This document shows, in pieces, positions 11,801 through 26,800 of a stretch of 64,000 nt of DNA. Origin of the DNA: Takakia lepidozioides (lineage: Eukaryota; Streptophyta; Takakiopsida; Takakiales; Takakiaceae). Within the stretch, counting starts at the first letter, position 1; the number at the start of each line of letters is the position of its first letter. The notes under the pieces were generated by a model. The model made no database searches, was not told the origin of the DNA, and saw nothing but the letters and a program-made list of their open reading frames with translations. The stretch covers positions 1,800,001 to 1,864,000 of the forward strand of contig CM060732.1 in assembly GCA_030704615.1 (NCBI GenBank), given 5' to 3'. The translations under genes were made by a program, and so were the position numbers.

Positions 11801-14800
11801 AATTCTAATGGAAGACGGTTAATAAAGAAGAACTTCAGCTTTTGACCTTGAATAGTAGGCCAAAAGGAGACCAAGTGCAGTGGACCCGTGAGACAGCCCA
11901 AACTGGGGATTATATCATAGGGGACAAGAATTTGTTTCCCCAGAGCGCAAATGAGTTGATCGACAGAACTCTGACCACTTCCTGGTTTGTACTGAAATCA
12001 AAAGGTGATTTCACAACAGCAAGAGATCTGTGAAACGTTTTATTCGGATGTGGCGCATAGAAATATTCCAAAATGAAGAGGTCAAGGCTGAGTATGTCCA
12101 GGCCTTGCAAGAGGCTCTCCCTCACTTTGTCCATTCGCTCCAAGATCTTCAGTCCTGCTCTGGCAATGCAAGAAATGGCAAAATCTGCATACGAGGTAAT
12201 TGCCCCCCCTTTGCAGAAGGGTTGGCTGTCCAGGAGCAACCATTGGCTACCTAGACGGCAAACAATCCATATGCAAAGGGCTGGCTTGCGGCTGGGCACT
12301 TTCAACTTCTTGGGGCTGTCTAACCAAAGGAAACAATTTGAAGTGGGACAATCAAAGGGTATAATTGGTTCGGCAAGAGGTGTGCACTTAAGGCAGCCTC
12401 TGCCAAGCGTGGTCAAAAAGGTGTTGGCTTCCTTGTCCGTGATTACTTGTGTGACAACTGTGAAATCATCAACAAGGGTCTGCAGTACGAGCACAGTATC
12501 TGGAACTGATTTTGAAGGGCGGCATGAGTACGACGGACCTATTTGTGGGTTGTGTTCACATGCCCACAGAGGGGAACTTTAGTGCTGACGTCGACAAAGA
12601 CTTCAAAGACGTAAAGCTGGACTGTGCTAAGTTCCTCGCACCAATTAACAGCTGTACCAGACAATTAGTTTCCTCCCAATGATTTTGTCAGCCACAGAGG
12701 ACACAAAACTCTCCCAAGAATCCACTGCGCTCTTTATCAGCAATTTGTTGACCTCATCCAGAAGGTTCTTTGTGGCTGGGCTTGCTTCTTCTGGAAGAGA
12801 AGTCTGCAGGATCTCTGCAAGACCAGTTCCCTCTGGAAAGGCACTCAAAAATTTCTCCACTCGAGGTGTTTGCCCCACTCCTAGAAATGCATACTAAAGA
12901 TCTTTGGTGGCATCCTCGATTCCTTGACGAATTTGAAACGTGGACAATCTCATCGAAAAAATCCAAGAGCTTGGGAAGCAGCTCGGAATCTAAAGGAGGA
13001 GACAGATAACTCGGTTCTCCCTCCCCTTAAACGCCATCACCAGCGTGGAAGACCTAGCGAGATAGAAGGATTGGCAAACCATTCAGAGTACCATATCCTT
13101 AAGTCACACGAAGCTCAGGCTCAGCACACTTAGAGCCAGCTTGTGTGTCTGGCTGCTTGGTATCAACCTCATCCAGGGCATCAAACTGGTTAGAAACTTT
13201 CAAGTTAAGTCCCCACCCTTGGTTGTCTTCCTAGAGCGCCTCATTGAATCACCAATGTCTAAGACTGCTCTCCAGCCAGTCAAGGGACGAACTTCTTGAG
13301 CTTGATTTGATGTGAGACTCTATTTGTAGCATTTTTAGACATTGCAACCTTCAAAGTACCTCTGGCACATAATCCAAGAGCAGGTAGTTTTAAAGGACAC
13401 AAAGTCCATCCTGGGATTCACCCCAAAAACTACACACGAAGGCCGAGGTTTGGCGTAAGTAACTAATTCCCAGGAATCCCCCTGGGAGCGTTGTTATCGA
13501 GATGGAGAGATTGTACTCATAAGACGTTGTTTGCCGTAGCCTTGTGGCCATTGACCCCGCTCCCAGTTTGAGCGGAAACAAAAGGGACAGAACCTCCCTC
13601 TGTCAGGGGCTGACATTGGTAGTAAGACTTACCTTCATATATAGAATTAATCCGGGTTTTCCAGATATCCTCTAGAAATCCCTTCACAGAAGCATCAATC
13701 TGCTGTGTGTGATTTGCCCAAAAACTAGGCCTCAGGAGGGCCTGGGCTTTTGGCTCAGCCTCGAGACTTTAAAAGTTGGTAAACAGAGGTACAGGCACAA
13801 TTCCCTTGATAGATTTGAAGAGAGTGTCTCTTTGGTGAGAGAACCCCGGACAGTGTATCAGAAAATGAATACTGTCTTCAGATTGCCCACACAACGGGCA
13901 ATTGCCACTCTCCCTTTCCTCTCTGCTTCTGTTTGCTGTTCAAAGGTAGGCTTCCTGCCCTGAGTTCAAATTTCAGTCTAGTGCCGAGAGTGGGTAGACC
14001 CTTGAGGTCATCCAAGATTTCCAATTGCCATTGATGATGAATTTGTACACATTGGCGTGTTCATTAGGTAGTTCAGGGAAGCTTCCTGCCTAACTTCATT
14101 TTCATCAGACAATCTCATGGCAACAGACATGGCTTTGGACACTACAGCCTCTAAGTCAGATTTATCCAGCAGGGTCAAGACTTGCAGTTCCAGGTCCAGG
14201 TCCTTGAGAATCTCTTCTACTCTCTTCTGCCAGGACTTAGCCTGTTTGACAGGGCGGTCCTGTTTCCAAGATATAGAGTCGATTAACTTAGGATATCTGG
14301 TGTTGGACATATGTTGCAGCTGACCCCACCATCTGACCTTGAATTCATCTCGTCAGGAGCTTAAGGACGGAATGCCAAACTCACCCTGAACAGCCACATT
14401 GGCTGTTTTGGAGCATGCTGACATACACTCCTTATGCACCCCCACTTGAATGGATTCTATAGACTTAGCCTGGTTGGAGTTATCAACCCATATTGCAGAT
14501 CCGTACTCCAAGGCAGGTCTAATAACGCGACAAAGCATGGTTTTTCTTAACCTCAGAGTTGACCCCTCTGCAGTGGAAAAATTTAGTGAGCACCAGAGCT
14601 TTGCCCTTGCCAGTTTGAACAACTTTCCGGATATGTGCATCCCAATTACAATTGGAGGAAAACTCAACGCCCAGGTAAGTGTAGGAAGGGAGGACCGGGA
14701 TCTCTTGGCTACCCCACTGCCACTTAAGATCACTTCCTCCCTCTCCTCTGTCGTTGAATGCTACCACTGCACATTTTGCTGACATTAGCCTCTAGCCCCC

Positions 14801-17800
14801 AAAGATCAAAGTATCTCTTCGCGCAATCAATCGACTCCTGGAGATTGGTTGGAGTCTCCCCTATGCCTGCGAAGTCATCCGCAAACATAAGGGCTGGTAT
14901 GGTGGTATCACCCACCCTTAACCCAAATCCCTCACTTTCCACATCCTCGAGGAGTTGATTGATGAAAACATTGAAGAGCAGAGGGGAGAGAGTACATCCT
15001 TGAGCTACACCTTGGTCTATGTCAAAGAAGTGGACTTCTGTCCGTTAACAGTGACACAGCTTTTGGTGTGAGCATACAAGTTGTGGACAACTCTCCACAT
15101 CTTTCCCTTGATCCCACAAGACCAGAGGCGGAACCATAGGCCATCTCTCCACACTGTGTCATAAGCCTTTTTGACATCCAGGAAAAAAACATAAGTTAGT
15201 TTCCCTTCTTTTTTCCTTCCCTGGATAATCTGGCTTAGAGTGAAGATATGATCCACACAGCCCCTGTTTCTCCGAAAGCCAGCTTGGCCTTCATGGAATT
15301 AACCTCTAGACTCCAGATCAGCCTCGAGACGAGTACTTTATAACTCTGCAGAATGTCTTGCCAACAGCATTGAGGAGCGTGATGCCACGGTAGTTCCTCG
15401 GTTCTTCTCTGTCACCCTTCTTGTATAGATTGACAATGACCCCCTGTCGCCAGCGAAAGGGGATCATTTCAGTCTTCCAGATAAGGTTAAAGAGGAGAAC
15501 TAGAGAGAGAGCTTGGGAAGTATTCTGATATAGGAACTTGTGTGTGATGCAGCCACGGCAGCCCAGGCAGAGTCATCCCCTAAAGACTCTCCAACGTTGT
15601 CAACAGCAACAGTACCAGATTTGGTGACGGGAGGCATCAGTGATAACTCTGGAGTACTTTCTGCAGTAGAGAATGTGGAGGAGGAAACTAAGAAAATTGC
15701 GGAGCAGATTGAGGTGATCTGATTTCACTTGTTTTGGGTTGAACTTGTCTCTCTTTGTTGAGGAGATGCCAGGATGTCTCTGCGAATGCTTGAATTGTAG
15801 AGTCAAAGAAATGGAATATGATGTGGATGTAGGGAAATGCTTTGTCCATTCATGATGACAGGATGTTTTCACTCAAGGTTAACCTAGCAGCATTTTTGGG
15901 TCGCCTTTTGGGCATATTGCAGCTTTAAGTGCAGTCTGTGGAGGTGACTCTGCTGTGTCTAGTGCAGGTCGCTTCGGCATACTTTGGTCATCTTGTTTGA
16001 TTACTTGACTCAAAAATTGTCAAGAGTCATGTTTTTCACCTATGTAAGTTTTTACTTCACCAGGCACTCAGGCAGGAGAATTCTAAGTTACGGGAGCGTA
16101 TGGCACTCGCACAAAATTGTCCAAAGGTGGTTCCCCCGCCAGGAGATGGGCAGAGAATTTATGAGCTAGATCCCTACTTACTTAATCACAAGGACCATCT
16201 TGAATACAGGTGATTAGATTTTGTTTCTCTCCTCCTCTCTTACGAGCTGCTATTGTGTACCCAGACCCACCCAGCAGTAGAGGGTATTGAAGAATGAGTG
16301 GAAGGAGGGTGTAAGCATTTGCACATAGTGCTCAACCATGGTGAGCAGTTACTGGAGCTATATCCCTCCATGTCTAGTGGCTGAAAGGAGGTTTTGGATG
16401 AAACCAAATCATGTTTACCTTTGTTTCGGTTGGGTCCTTTGGGCCCAATTTCAATAATATGACTCGTGTAGAGTAAGGAATTAGAAGAATATTGAATCAA
16501 GTCAGATCATCGCAAATAATGAGCAAGAGGAAGGTTCTGATGTTTTGAGTAACTTGTTTAACTTGCTCAATGAGGCATTCTTGTGACTGTCATTTAGCTG
16601 TAACTTTCATGAATGTGATTGCATACATCTTTGGAGGGCTTTGAAATCTGAGAATTTGGCAATTCAGTAAGATGAACTCCATTAAACTGCATGAATATGC
16701 CTGCGTGTGCTCAGCTCATTATGGCCAAATTAGTGGAAGCAGAAAGGATGGAGGGGAGGAAGTTCAACAAGCGGGTAATAGTAGTGTCCCTAACGGCCAA
16801 CTTAAGACTGGTCATCACCTTTGGGGATCAGGCTAGCCCTGGCTTTGGTAGGTGAGGCCTTTCCAGAGCATATAGGCAGGGCCAAATTCTACTTTGGAAT
16901 CAAGCTTAAGGAGAGGCAGAGCTGTTTGCATTGCCTCAAGTGGCCGCGTGTGATGAAATATATCTGGATACTTTACAAAAGGGCCTTTTTGTTGTGAGGA
17001 TATCCACTTCATTGCACAAGAAAATTGCAGTACCCTCAGTCCATAGCCACCATTGACACATGATACACGTACCTTTTTTTCTGAAAAGTTTAGTAGCTTG
17101 CGGCTGAGGATTATAGCAGGGGAGCCTTGATGTACTTCTTGATTGCCAAATTCTGTTAGAAGCAAAGAGAGGATGTGATCTGATGGATGACTTCAGTGTC
17201 TACTTTGAAGCTCCATCCCTTTCTTGTCCTTCCGAACGCCTGACTTTAAAAGCACCCAATGGTTTCTATTGCAGGACATTGCCTGCAACTTTTATGGGCT
17301 TCTCCTCGATATAGTTCATGTTTGTGAGGGATGTTATTTGCGTAGCTAAGTCGGCCATATCTGTATTAGATCTCATTGTTACATTGTGGTCTGGAGAAAG
17401 CTGACATATTCTCGAGAGCAGAGGAAACTCTTCAGCTTTCACAGTGTTTTTATTCTTGGCATCCACTCTTTCTGTACAAGCTTGGTTAAGCGTATACAGT
17501 AGTACTAAATGCTTATTGTTGTACAGCATTTATTCTGTCATATGTGCGGGCAGATGGAGCTCAGAGCTTTGTTCCTTTGCAGATATGCTCAGTACAAGAA
17601 GACAAGAGAGCTTATTGACAAGCACGAGGGTGGGCTGGAAGTGTTCTCTAGAGGCTATGAAAAGTTTGGTTTTACTCGGGGGTAAGATTACTTGTCCAGT
17701 ATTAAAGAATTCCAAACAGTTGTTCTTCTATATGCATTGTACTCAATTTATGTTTGTGCTTTAATTAGTTTTCATTCATTAATCAGTCCTGGGATTGAAT

Positions 17801-20800
17801 GGGTGGTGTTTGTATGATGTCTTCCAATGCCTCTCCTTTCTGCACGAGTACTCTTCCCCTTATTCATTCCCTTTAAAGGAGGAATGATGGCACAATCTTG
17901 TTGGCATCATATCATATGTTGTTCAGTCGATGGAATGACTGAATAATCATAATGTAGATACATTGTTGTTCAAACGCTGTGGTGGTTATGCTGGAGTTTC
18001 ATATGGTGGAATCTCAGACTTTTGTTGTAGCTGTGTGCAGTCCAAAGGGGATCACTTACAGGGAATGGGCACCAGGAGCTAAGGTTTGTATTCGAGTCAT
18101 CTTCAAGTATGATTGTTTGTTGGCTAGGGAATCTCACATACTTCATGCCATCCTTGTATATTATCTTATTTAAGCTGCTCAGCTGCAGGAAGTTTTCAAC
18201 AACATAGAAAGATGCCAGCATTTGCCAGAGTAGGGGCCCCACCCCCCTCCCTTGCCCATGGAACGCAATAATTGTTTTTATCTTCTCTTTATTTCTTTTT
18301 CTCTACAGGTATCTTGTTCTGTTTCTGACCTGCTTTCTGCATCTTTCTGTATCCACCTAACTCCGTGCAGTAGGTCCAGTCTTTTGCTGTGATTTTGGAA
18401 TTTTCCAGTCCTTGTGAGGGGAGCTCTCCCAATTTGGCATTCATCCTCTGGACGAGGAACCTACTTGTGAGGGGCATGGGTGTAATGACACAGTTGAAAC
18501 TAGCTTCTCTGCAGAGATGAGGCAAAGCTGAACAACTTTTTTTGCAGGCAGTCATGGGAAACCACTGAAAGATGTGGGTTGACTTGTGCTGTTAAGTCCC
18601 ATTATATCACCCTGGGATGCGCACAACTTTTTAGTTTGTCAGTAGCATGATTGCCATCAGGGGGTTCAAGCTTTTGATTCGATCTTTTACTATGATCCTT
18701 TTTGCAGACTGCATCGCTTCTAGGGGATTTTAACAGTTGGAATCCCAGTGCAAATGTGATGACAAAGGTATTATGGTCTTCCTGTGTCCTGCTTTTGCTT
18801 GTTTGTGGCTTGCAATATATGTTTAGGGTGAAGGGTGCCCCTACAGCTACCTGTGTCCTTTTCAGTTCTTTCTCTTGAGAGCTCCATGGCCACAAGGCTA
18901 TGGCAAACAACGTCTTATGAGTACATTCTCTTAAGAGCTCCAGTCATACTACCGGCGTGAGCCCCTGACAAAGGTAGTTTCTGTCCCTTCATGTTCCGCT
19001 CAAACTGAGAGCGGGGTCAATGGCCACAAGGCTGCAAACAACATCTTATGAGTACATCTCTTGAGAACTCCTCCATACTGGTGCGGTCCTGCAGCTATGG
19101 TTGTTAAGCTTTCATGGTAATAGAGATAGCCAAATTTGTCAAGTCACCTCACCAATGTTTGGTTTGGTAAGGTGTTGGTATATGGTCTCTTCAGTGACTG
19201 CACCCAGAACTCTCACTGAAACTGAGGACGAGGAAATTTGCATAAACATATGTGCATGTCTATGAGCATGCATATACATTTTAATCCCACATCCACGGTT
19301 GGGAGCTTTCAGAGGTTTGGTTTACAAGAGATGCTTCAAAACCTTACATGCAGGCTGACATGTTAGTGAAGAGCTTCTTTTGACAGCAACCCATGGAGGG
19401 TAGATGAAGTTGAAGTGCACGCAAACCGCATGACCTTCCTCTTGTATGGAAAGATGTGCTATCCCACTGTGTGTTCCTGCAAAAGCATGATCGAAATACT
19501 AGAAATGCTTGGACTTCATTTACTGCTGATGACAGACGTCGGATTCCCCATTACAGACCTGTTGTATGCTGGCATATACCTGATCGGTCGATAAGCAAAG
19601 TTTGCCTGCAAAGGAGATTGTGGTTGACAAACTAAATGTGCAGACTAATGGAATGGACTCTTTGACAGGGCTCATTGGGCATTGCAGAATTCCTGTTGGA
19701 ATTTTCCTGCCTGACAATGCAGCTGAAACATCAGGTCCACTGGTGATGGTACTTTTAGGTGGACCACTGATGCTGTCTTGTGCTTCCCCTGTTGCTTGGT
19801 CATTGTTCAGAATGAGGTTGACATATGGGAACTGTTGTTGCCTGACAACTCTGATGGCACCCCTGCCATCCCCAATGGTTCGCGAGTCAAGGTAAGCTAT
19901 CTTGGATTACTTGTCTATCAGTATTGTTATTATTTTTGTCGAAACACCCACTTTCTCCTTTATCCCTCCCATTGATATTCCAGGGAGAGCGTTCAGATAT
20001 TTCACTCCACTGTTAGTGGTGAGTTGCAACTTTTCCTAACCATACCAAAGAAAAAGATTGATTGTTAAAACTATGCTTTAGAAAAGTTCCATACAATGTG
20101 TCCTAAAAGCATACAAAAGTAGGCCCTGCTTGTATGCAGGGTAGGGGGGACAGCTTCAGTAATGGAAGAGGAGCATGGTAGTTGCTAGTGGTTCATTTTA
20201 CTCGCATCAGATAAGGTTTGTGTGCCGACTGGCAGATTCATATGGACACACCTTCTGGCAAAAAAGACGCAATACCTGCCTGGATAAAGTTTGCAGTGCA
20301 AGCACCCGGAGAGATCCCTTACAATGGCATTTACTATGATCTTCCTGAGGAGGTACATGCATTACGAGTCTCATTAGCAACATTTGTACTATCAGGAGTT
20401 TGGAAAGCTCAATTGGGTGCAGGGAAGTCTGGGTCTAGTTCAATGCAAGACTTGAGTGAGAAAGAGGCAGTACAGGTCTTAAGGTTATAATCCTGGGGGT
20501 GCATAGTACTAGAGAACAGGTGTGTTTCTTGGGGAGGGGGTTGTCGCTTTTTACTGGGCTGTATTTGCTTTTCCTTAGAGATTTGTTATCTATGTGCGGT
20601 AATAATGTTTCTGCCTTTTATACTTATTTGGTTGATGTTGTTACAATTTTCTGTAAGGGTCTCCTGTCTCTTCTTTTAGAGAGCATCTATTGTTGCCTTG
20701 GATATTGGTCTATTGGAGGGAATCGCTGGAGTCTCCCCTGCGCTTACATGGATATCTTTTTGCCCTACAGCTTTCCCATCAAGCCTGCCACCTTTGTGTC

Positions 20801-23800
20801 ATAAGGATAGAGGCAATTTCAGCTCCACTAATAACCATAGTTATTGACCTGTTGGAAAACTGCTATGCCTGGGTCATAGACAATCTTCCTAATCTCTCAT
20901 ACTTCTCTTTTTGTTTCTCAAAACTGCTCAATATGTTTTGTGGATCTGATGGAGATATGTGCAGGAATGCTATCAATTTAAGCACTTAAACCCAAATCGC
21001 CCAAAATCGCTCCGAATTTATGAAGCCCATGTGGGCATGAGCAGCACGGTTTGTCTTACCCTTTTCCTAGTCCTTAGGTTCTTCTGGCCATAGTAGTCAA
21101 ATGTTGTCCATGGCATATTTCCTTGTAGAAGGAGGGCAAGTGCTTGACAAAAAACGTCATTTTGTTTGTGCTGTGCTACCCTGATTTCTTTGTGGCTGTC
21201 TTTCAATGGGATATCGTGGTATTGTAATGTGCATATTATGGCAGGAACCAAAAGTGAACTCCTATGTGGAGTTTAGAGATGACGTCCTCCCTCGGATTAA
21301 GAGACTGGGCTACAATGCAGTGCAGCTTATGGCCATTCAAGAACATGCTTACTATGGCAGCTTTGGGTGTATATTCTCCCCACTGTTTAGACAGGTCCTA
21401 GTGCAGCGAGATCACCATAAATGGCAAAATATGTTGCTCTTGTATTCGATTAGGATTTTGTTGTAACTGATCTTTAAACCTCTCCTTCTCGTTAACAATT
21501 ATATGGGTGGTACCCTCTAACTTGTTGAGTTATCTTCTGTTTGTCAGATATCATGTGACCAATTTTTTCGCAGTGAGTAGTCGCTGTGGTACCCCGGATG
21601 ATCTGAAGAGTCTGATTGATAGAGCCCACGAACTTGGTATTGTTGTTCTCATGGACATCGTTCATAGGTAAGTGATTCCCTCTGGCTTGTCTTTTTACGT
21701 TCTAGGCCTTCTTCATTTGCCTGATTGTCTGATGATGGTACATTCCTTGCTCCCCATAAAGTCACCGGTTTTGGTGCTCCTCGTTCTTGGGGTGGAGTGG
21801 GTTCAGCCATGCATCAAACAATGTATTGGATGGTTTGAATATGTTTGATGGAACCGATGCTCACTATTTCCATTCTGGAGCTCGCGGTTATCACTGGATG
21901 TGGGACTCCCGGCTTTTTAACTACGGAAATTGGGAGGTTTGTCTCTTTCGTATCTAGTTTCCAGATTACAAGCTCTTTGCATCATGATATTCTGCCTGTA
22001 TGGTTGACTGTCTATCTGCAGTCTCTCTGTTATCTTTTACCTTTTTCCTGAACCATTCGTTCCCCCGTCACCGCATTCTGTGTTAGATGGGTCGGTGTTG
22101 ATACTAAATCGATGTGGAGTATGTTGTCGATGGAACTTCATACAGGAGGTCAGCCTAAGTAGTGAGCCAGCTCCCAGTAGCTTTTCACCTACTAGTTGAG
22201 TATGCGAATGGCCAGCCCTTCTAGTGACTGTGCCTGCTCGTAGGAGGAGGATGCTTGAGCAACCGGAAACCAGGAATATTTGAGTGGCAGGTGCCTTATT
22301 TTCCTGAACAAGGTGGTCAATAATTATACAAGGGTGAACAGGCATTCCTTGATTATACTTTTTTCTATTTTAGGGTGATATTGTAGCCTTTGCAATGTAG
22401 AGGTATGCATTCTTCCCAGTTATGACCGATTGCAGGTTGTATAGGTACTGAGATTTTTGATCTCAAATCTGCGGTGGTGGATGGAGGAGTACAAGTTTGA
22501 TGGTTTTCGTTTTGATGGAATCACCTCCATGATGTACACACATCATGGCTTGCAGGTGTGCCTCGAGTCTCCGGGTAAACTTTAAGTTAGACAAGAGTTA
22601 AGACAGTGATTCCTGGCTCTCAGCGTATGTGGTGTCACCTTATAGACGTCCCTATTGGCCTATGCGTCTGCTGGTCTTTTTGTCTCACGTGGACTTGGAA
22701 GTGGTATTCTATACCATGCCTCAAGTTCTCTTTTCTTTTTTCTGCCAGAGATGGTGAATTGAGTGGCAGGTCTTCGGTTGACCCTGCTAGGAAACATGAA
22801 TTAAAATCCTCATTTTTGGATTGATGGATACAGATGCAATTCACTGGAAGTTATTCAGAGTATTTTGGGCTGAACACGGATGTAGATGCGGTGGTGTATT
22901 TGATGCTTGCCAATGATATGCTCCATGGTCTCTACCCCGATGTCATTACTATTGGTGAAGATGTACTGTTCTCTGTCCCACCTCGATTGTCTGAAGTGCT
23001 TGTGTACTATTGGTGCTTCTGATGTACCTGCACAAGCATGCATAGTGCATAAGTGACTTGTTAGGCTTAGCTTTGCTAGCGCCAATATCCTCTGAATTAT
23101 AGTTGGGTGTCTGATATTCATGACTGTGTTGAAGTATCTCATTCTAATCTCTTTCTAAGGTTGTGTCAAAAGGCTTCACCTGGTTCAAGATAGATTGGTG
23201 AATTATGGAATCATTCGATTTTGCAATCAGGGTTTGGTCACAAACCTTCTTGTGGATGTGGATAGGTTGAAATTATGGATGGGAATTATGGATGGGAATT
23301 ATTCAAATGCTCGAGGAGGTGATTGCAGGTGAGTGGCATGCCTACATTCTGCCGTCCTGTGCATGAAGGAGGAGTAGGATTTGACTATCGGCTCCAGATG
23401 GCTATTGCAGATAAATGGATCGAGCTCCTTGACAAGTAGCTCTCACTTTTATCCCCTGCTTTATTTTGTGTGCGTGTGGCTGCCAAATTCACCAGACCTC
23501 TTTTCCAAAAGAACTGAGCCCCTCAGTCGTAAACATGTCATTTTACACATTGTAGTTGGGAAGATGCACGGGACTGCACTTTAACAACCCCCTTTTGTGC
23601 AGTACTCCATACTAAAGCTCGAAGTCTCTTGATATTTCGTGACCCTTTCTTCTTGACTGTTTGCTCTAGTTTGTATGTCAAACTTATGAGACACACTCAG
23701 TCAAAACTTGGATAGAATTAATGTCTACTGACCTTGGAGTGAATATATTTAATTGACCATGTGATGAAAACTGCAGTGGTGAGGTGGGGGGATGCCGTCA

Positions 23801-26800
23801 GGTACATGGATGAGGACTGGAACATGGGCAATGTGGTGTACACTTTGACAAATCGACGGTGGATGGAGAAGTGTGTGGCATATGCAGAGAGTCATGATCA
23901 GGCACTGGTTGGAGATAAAACGCTCGCTTTTTGGCTCATGGACAAGGTCATCTCCCAGGCCTACTAGACTCATCTTAACTGCGCATCTTTATCTAGGCCT
24001 GCTTCAAGTCTCAACTGGTCATTTGCGTTTATGTTGATTCTTGACCCCATTTGGATCTGCAAAAGAGGTAGCAATGTCTTGAAACCTGGGAACTTGGGAA
24101 TTATATCCTCCTTTGCCAAGGGCATGTTCGGTGGTCCCTTGCCGGTGCTGTCCAGGGATGTTGTCACCACGCTGGCAGTTATCTTCTGCTTTGGAACTTG
24201 CTAAGTGTGTACAGAGTTTTTTGAGGTCCTTTGTGATCCACTCTTCGCCTTTTTGGTAGGTAGTTGCTCTTGGTCTGCACTCCGACTTCTGGTGCATCCC
24301 CTCCTCCTTACACCCAGATTGTAAAATTCGATGTATTTTGGATTGACGTAGATATCTAGCCTTGGAAGAGGGAAGGAAGATGAAGATTCAGAAGTTCAGG
24401 GTCGACTGATAGAGTGATCCTGTTATCTGAACATAAAAGCGACAGCTCTGTACCATTGAAGCTTGTCTACCCACTACCAAGTTTCATCTTAGCCTCTTTC
24501 TTGGCATTGTGCAGGATATGTATGACTTCATGTCAATGAATGGGCCCAGCACACCTGCAATTGACAGGGGCATTGCGCTCCACAAGATGATCCGGCTTAT
24601 TACCATGGCGTTAGGCGGCGAGGGCTACTTAAACTTTATGGGCAATGAATTTGGCCATCCTGGTAGCCACTCATTAATTTCCTCTTGTGAGATTTGTTAG
24701 ATGTAGTAGAGCAAATTGGAACTCAGGAGAATGCAAGATTGCTACATGGTGTCCAGTTACAACCTGTTTCTCGGTGTGCCACTCAGTCCTCAAATTCGGC
24801 AAAAGTATTTGAAACAGAGTTCTTTGTCAATTGGAGGGAGGTAACTTTATTTCGTGGTTGAGTCTTGTGGAAAGGAAAATTCAAGATTGGCTACAGTGTC
24901 CGTTCCACAGGGTGTTCCCACCTGTTCTTAGTGTTGCCCTTGGTCCTCAATTTCTTCGAAAGTGTTTAAATCACAGTTCTTAATAGCTTCATTTTCATGG
25001 TCAAGTCTTTTGGAACTCCATGGTTAGGATAGAACTCAGGACAAGGAAGTAGCAGATGGGAAGAGTTACCTTTCACGGGTCCTCAAGGACAGCACCCCCT
25101 AACATACAAGCTGAGGAATGTGATAAGAAACTGTTAAGAGTGGATACTGGCTACTTTGAACCTTTCTGTGGTTGTCAGCATCTATGTGCTGCTGCCATTT
25201 AGTGCCTCCTGTCTGTAATCCCATTGTTTCATCTAAGAAACAACATGTGGGGTGCTTTGGTTAAAGGGTTGGGAATTATTGCATAAACGCCTTTGTCTGT
25301 TGAAAAGTTGCATGTTTCATTTTGTTGCAGAATGGATTGACTTTCCGCGATGGGACCAGACATTACCAAACGGCAAGTTTGTTCGTGGTAATGGAGGCAG
25401 TTACGACAAATGCCGCCGCCGCTTTGACCTGGTAAGGATGAGTACTGATGACCTAAAGTATTGTAGGAATGTGTAGGTCCTTTTTGGTGTTTTGTGCTGA
25501 GTCTCCAAGATGAGCCTATTTTGCACATTCTCGCTCTGTCCATAACATTTTGATTTTGGATGAATTTGTGGTATAGCTGGTGCACATAAATTGTGCACTT
25601 GATGAGCCTTATTGGCCGGTTGACCTCATCCGGCAAAGGAAACTCTTGACCCCTGTTGCAACGTGTACAGGCAGGGCTCAAAGAAGATTTGCATCCCAGT
25701 AGATGTACATCAGCAAAATGAACGAGACTTCAGGAGCGTAGCACCCACTAAGCAGTAGACTTTGTCTTCATGGTTAGGCGAATAATCCAACAAGTACGTG
25801 AAGACATGAACCATCATGCTATAGCATACGGCGCTTGTAAAATTGCCTACAACATGTCCTTCCTATAGCAATCGTGACACTTTGCAGTGTATATGTGACA
25901 AGCTCAAAGGCATGATCCCTTGGATGCTGAGCCGATCACCCGCTCTTCAGTGTGATATGCAATTTCTCATTGCTACAGTACTTGCCACAGTACTTGCCCA
26001 CAGCCAGTGACATCATGGTTACTGGGCAGATTGAACCTCAGTCTAAGGCTGGCATCTATGTCATTAGGAAGCTTAATGTAGAATTTACTGCAGCTGATTC
26101 CAAACGTGGATGTGACACTTGAGGCTGTATTTGAAGATTGCCAGGATGATGATTCCAGTACCTGGCAAGAAATTTGGAAATCTACCTGGTGAAGTCAACT
26201 AGTTTGGCACATCCCCAATTCAGTACAAGTGTCAATGAAGAGTCAGGGCCTGTGACATCAGGAAACACAACTGCATATATTGTAAGCTTTGTGAGCAGCT
26301 GTCTGGAGTCTGACTCCAGCTATAGTAAAGTTATGCTGGGGGGCTAAGATTTGGGAGAAAAGGGGAGATTGCAGTAATGGCAAACATTTATGGCACGCTT
26401 GCGAGTGGTCGTGGGTTGAAAACCACATCTGTATGTTGGATGTCACTCCTCATCGCCAAGCCAGCTATAAATGGGGGTCTACTGGGTAATTGGTCACCAA
26501 GGTTGTGGGGTACCTGGGAGCTTTGAGTCCTCGTGGAAGTATTGGGTAATTTAGGCACATTGCCCAGGTACAGCAGGTGAAAGGTGTTGAGAGTTCAACT
26601 CCCAAACAGAAGGTACTAGTCGGACAGGTGAAGAGCCTCCGTAATTTGCACTTCTGCATGAGTCATCCCTCTTTAATTCTAAAGCAAGTCTATCCATGGA
26701 GAATACCTAATCATTAATGAGGCCTTCTCGAATTTGTCATGCCCCAAAGCCACAAAGCTGTAGAGGAGATGGAGAGAATAGAAATACAATTGTATGAATC

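Larger units (their letters stand above)
6905..15552 (+). other. Intron 2 of the branching enzyme, 8.6 kb, LINE-filled
   Basis: The intron runs from a GT donor after exon 2 (phase 1) to an AG before exon 3, which begins at codon position 2, so the exons rejoin in frame. Nearly everything from 7228 to 15510 is LINE-derived and mainly in antisense orientation to the gene. 6905-7227 shows nothing recognisable. Confidence 0.75.

Noticed and set aside
12073-12582. Plus-strand open frame of 169 codons
   Set aside because: It runs through LINE endonuclease and linker remnants in a wrong frame, so it is a shadow of the mobile element.
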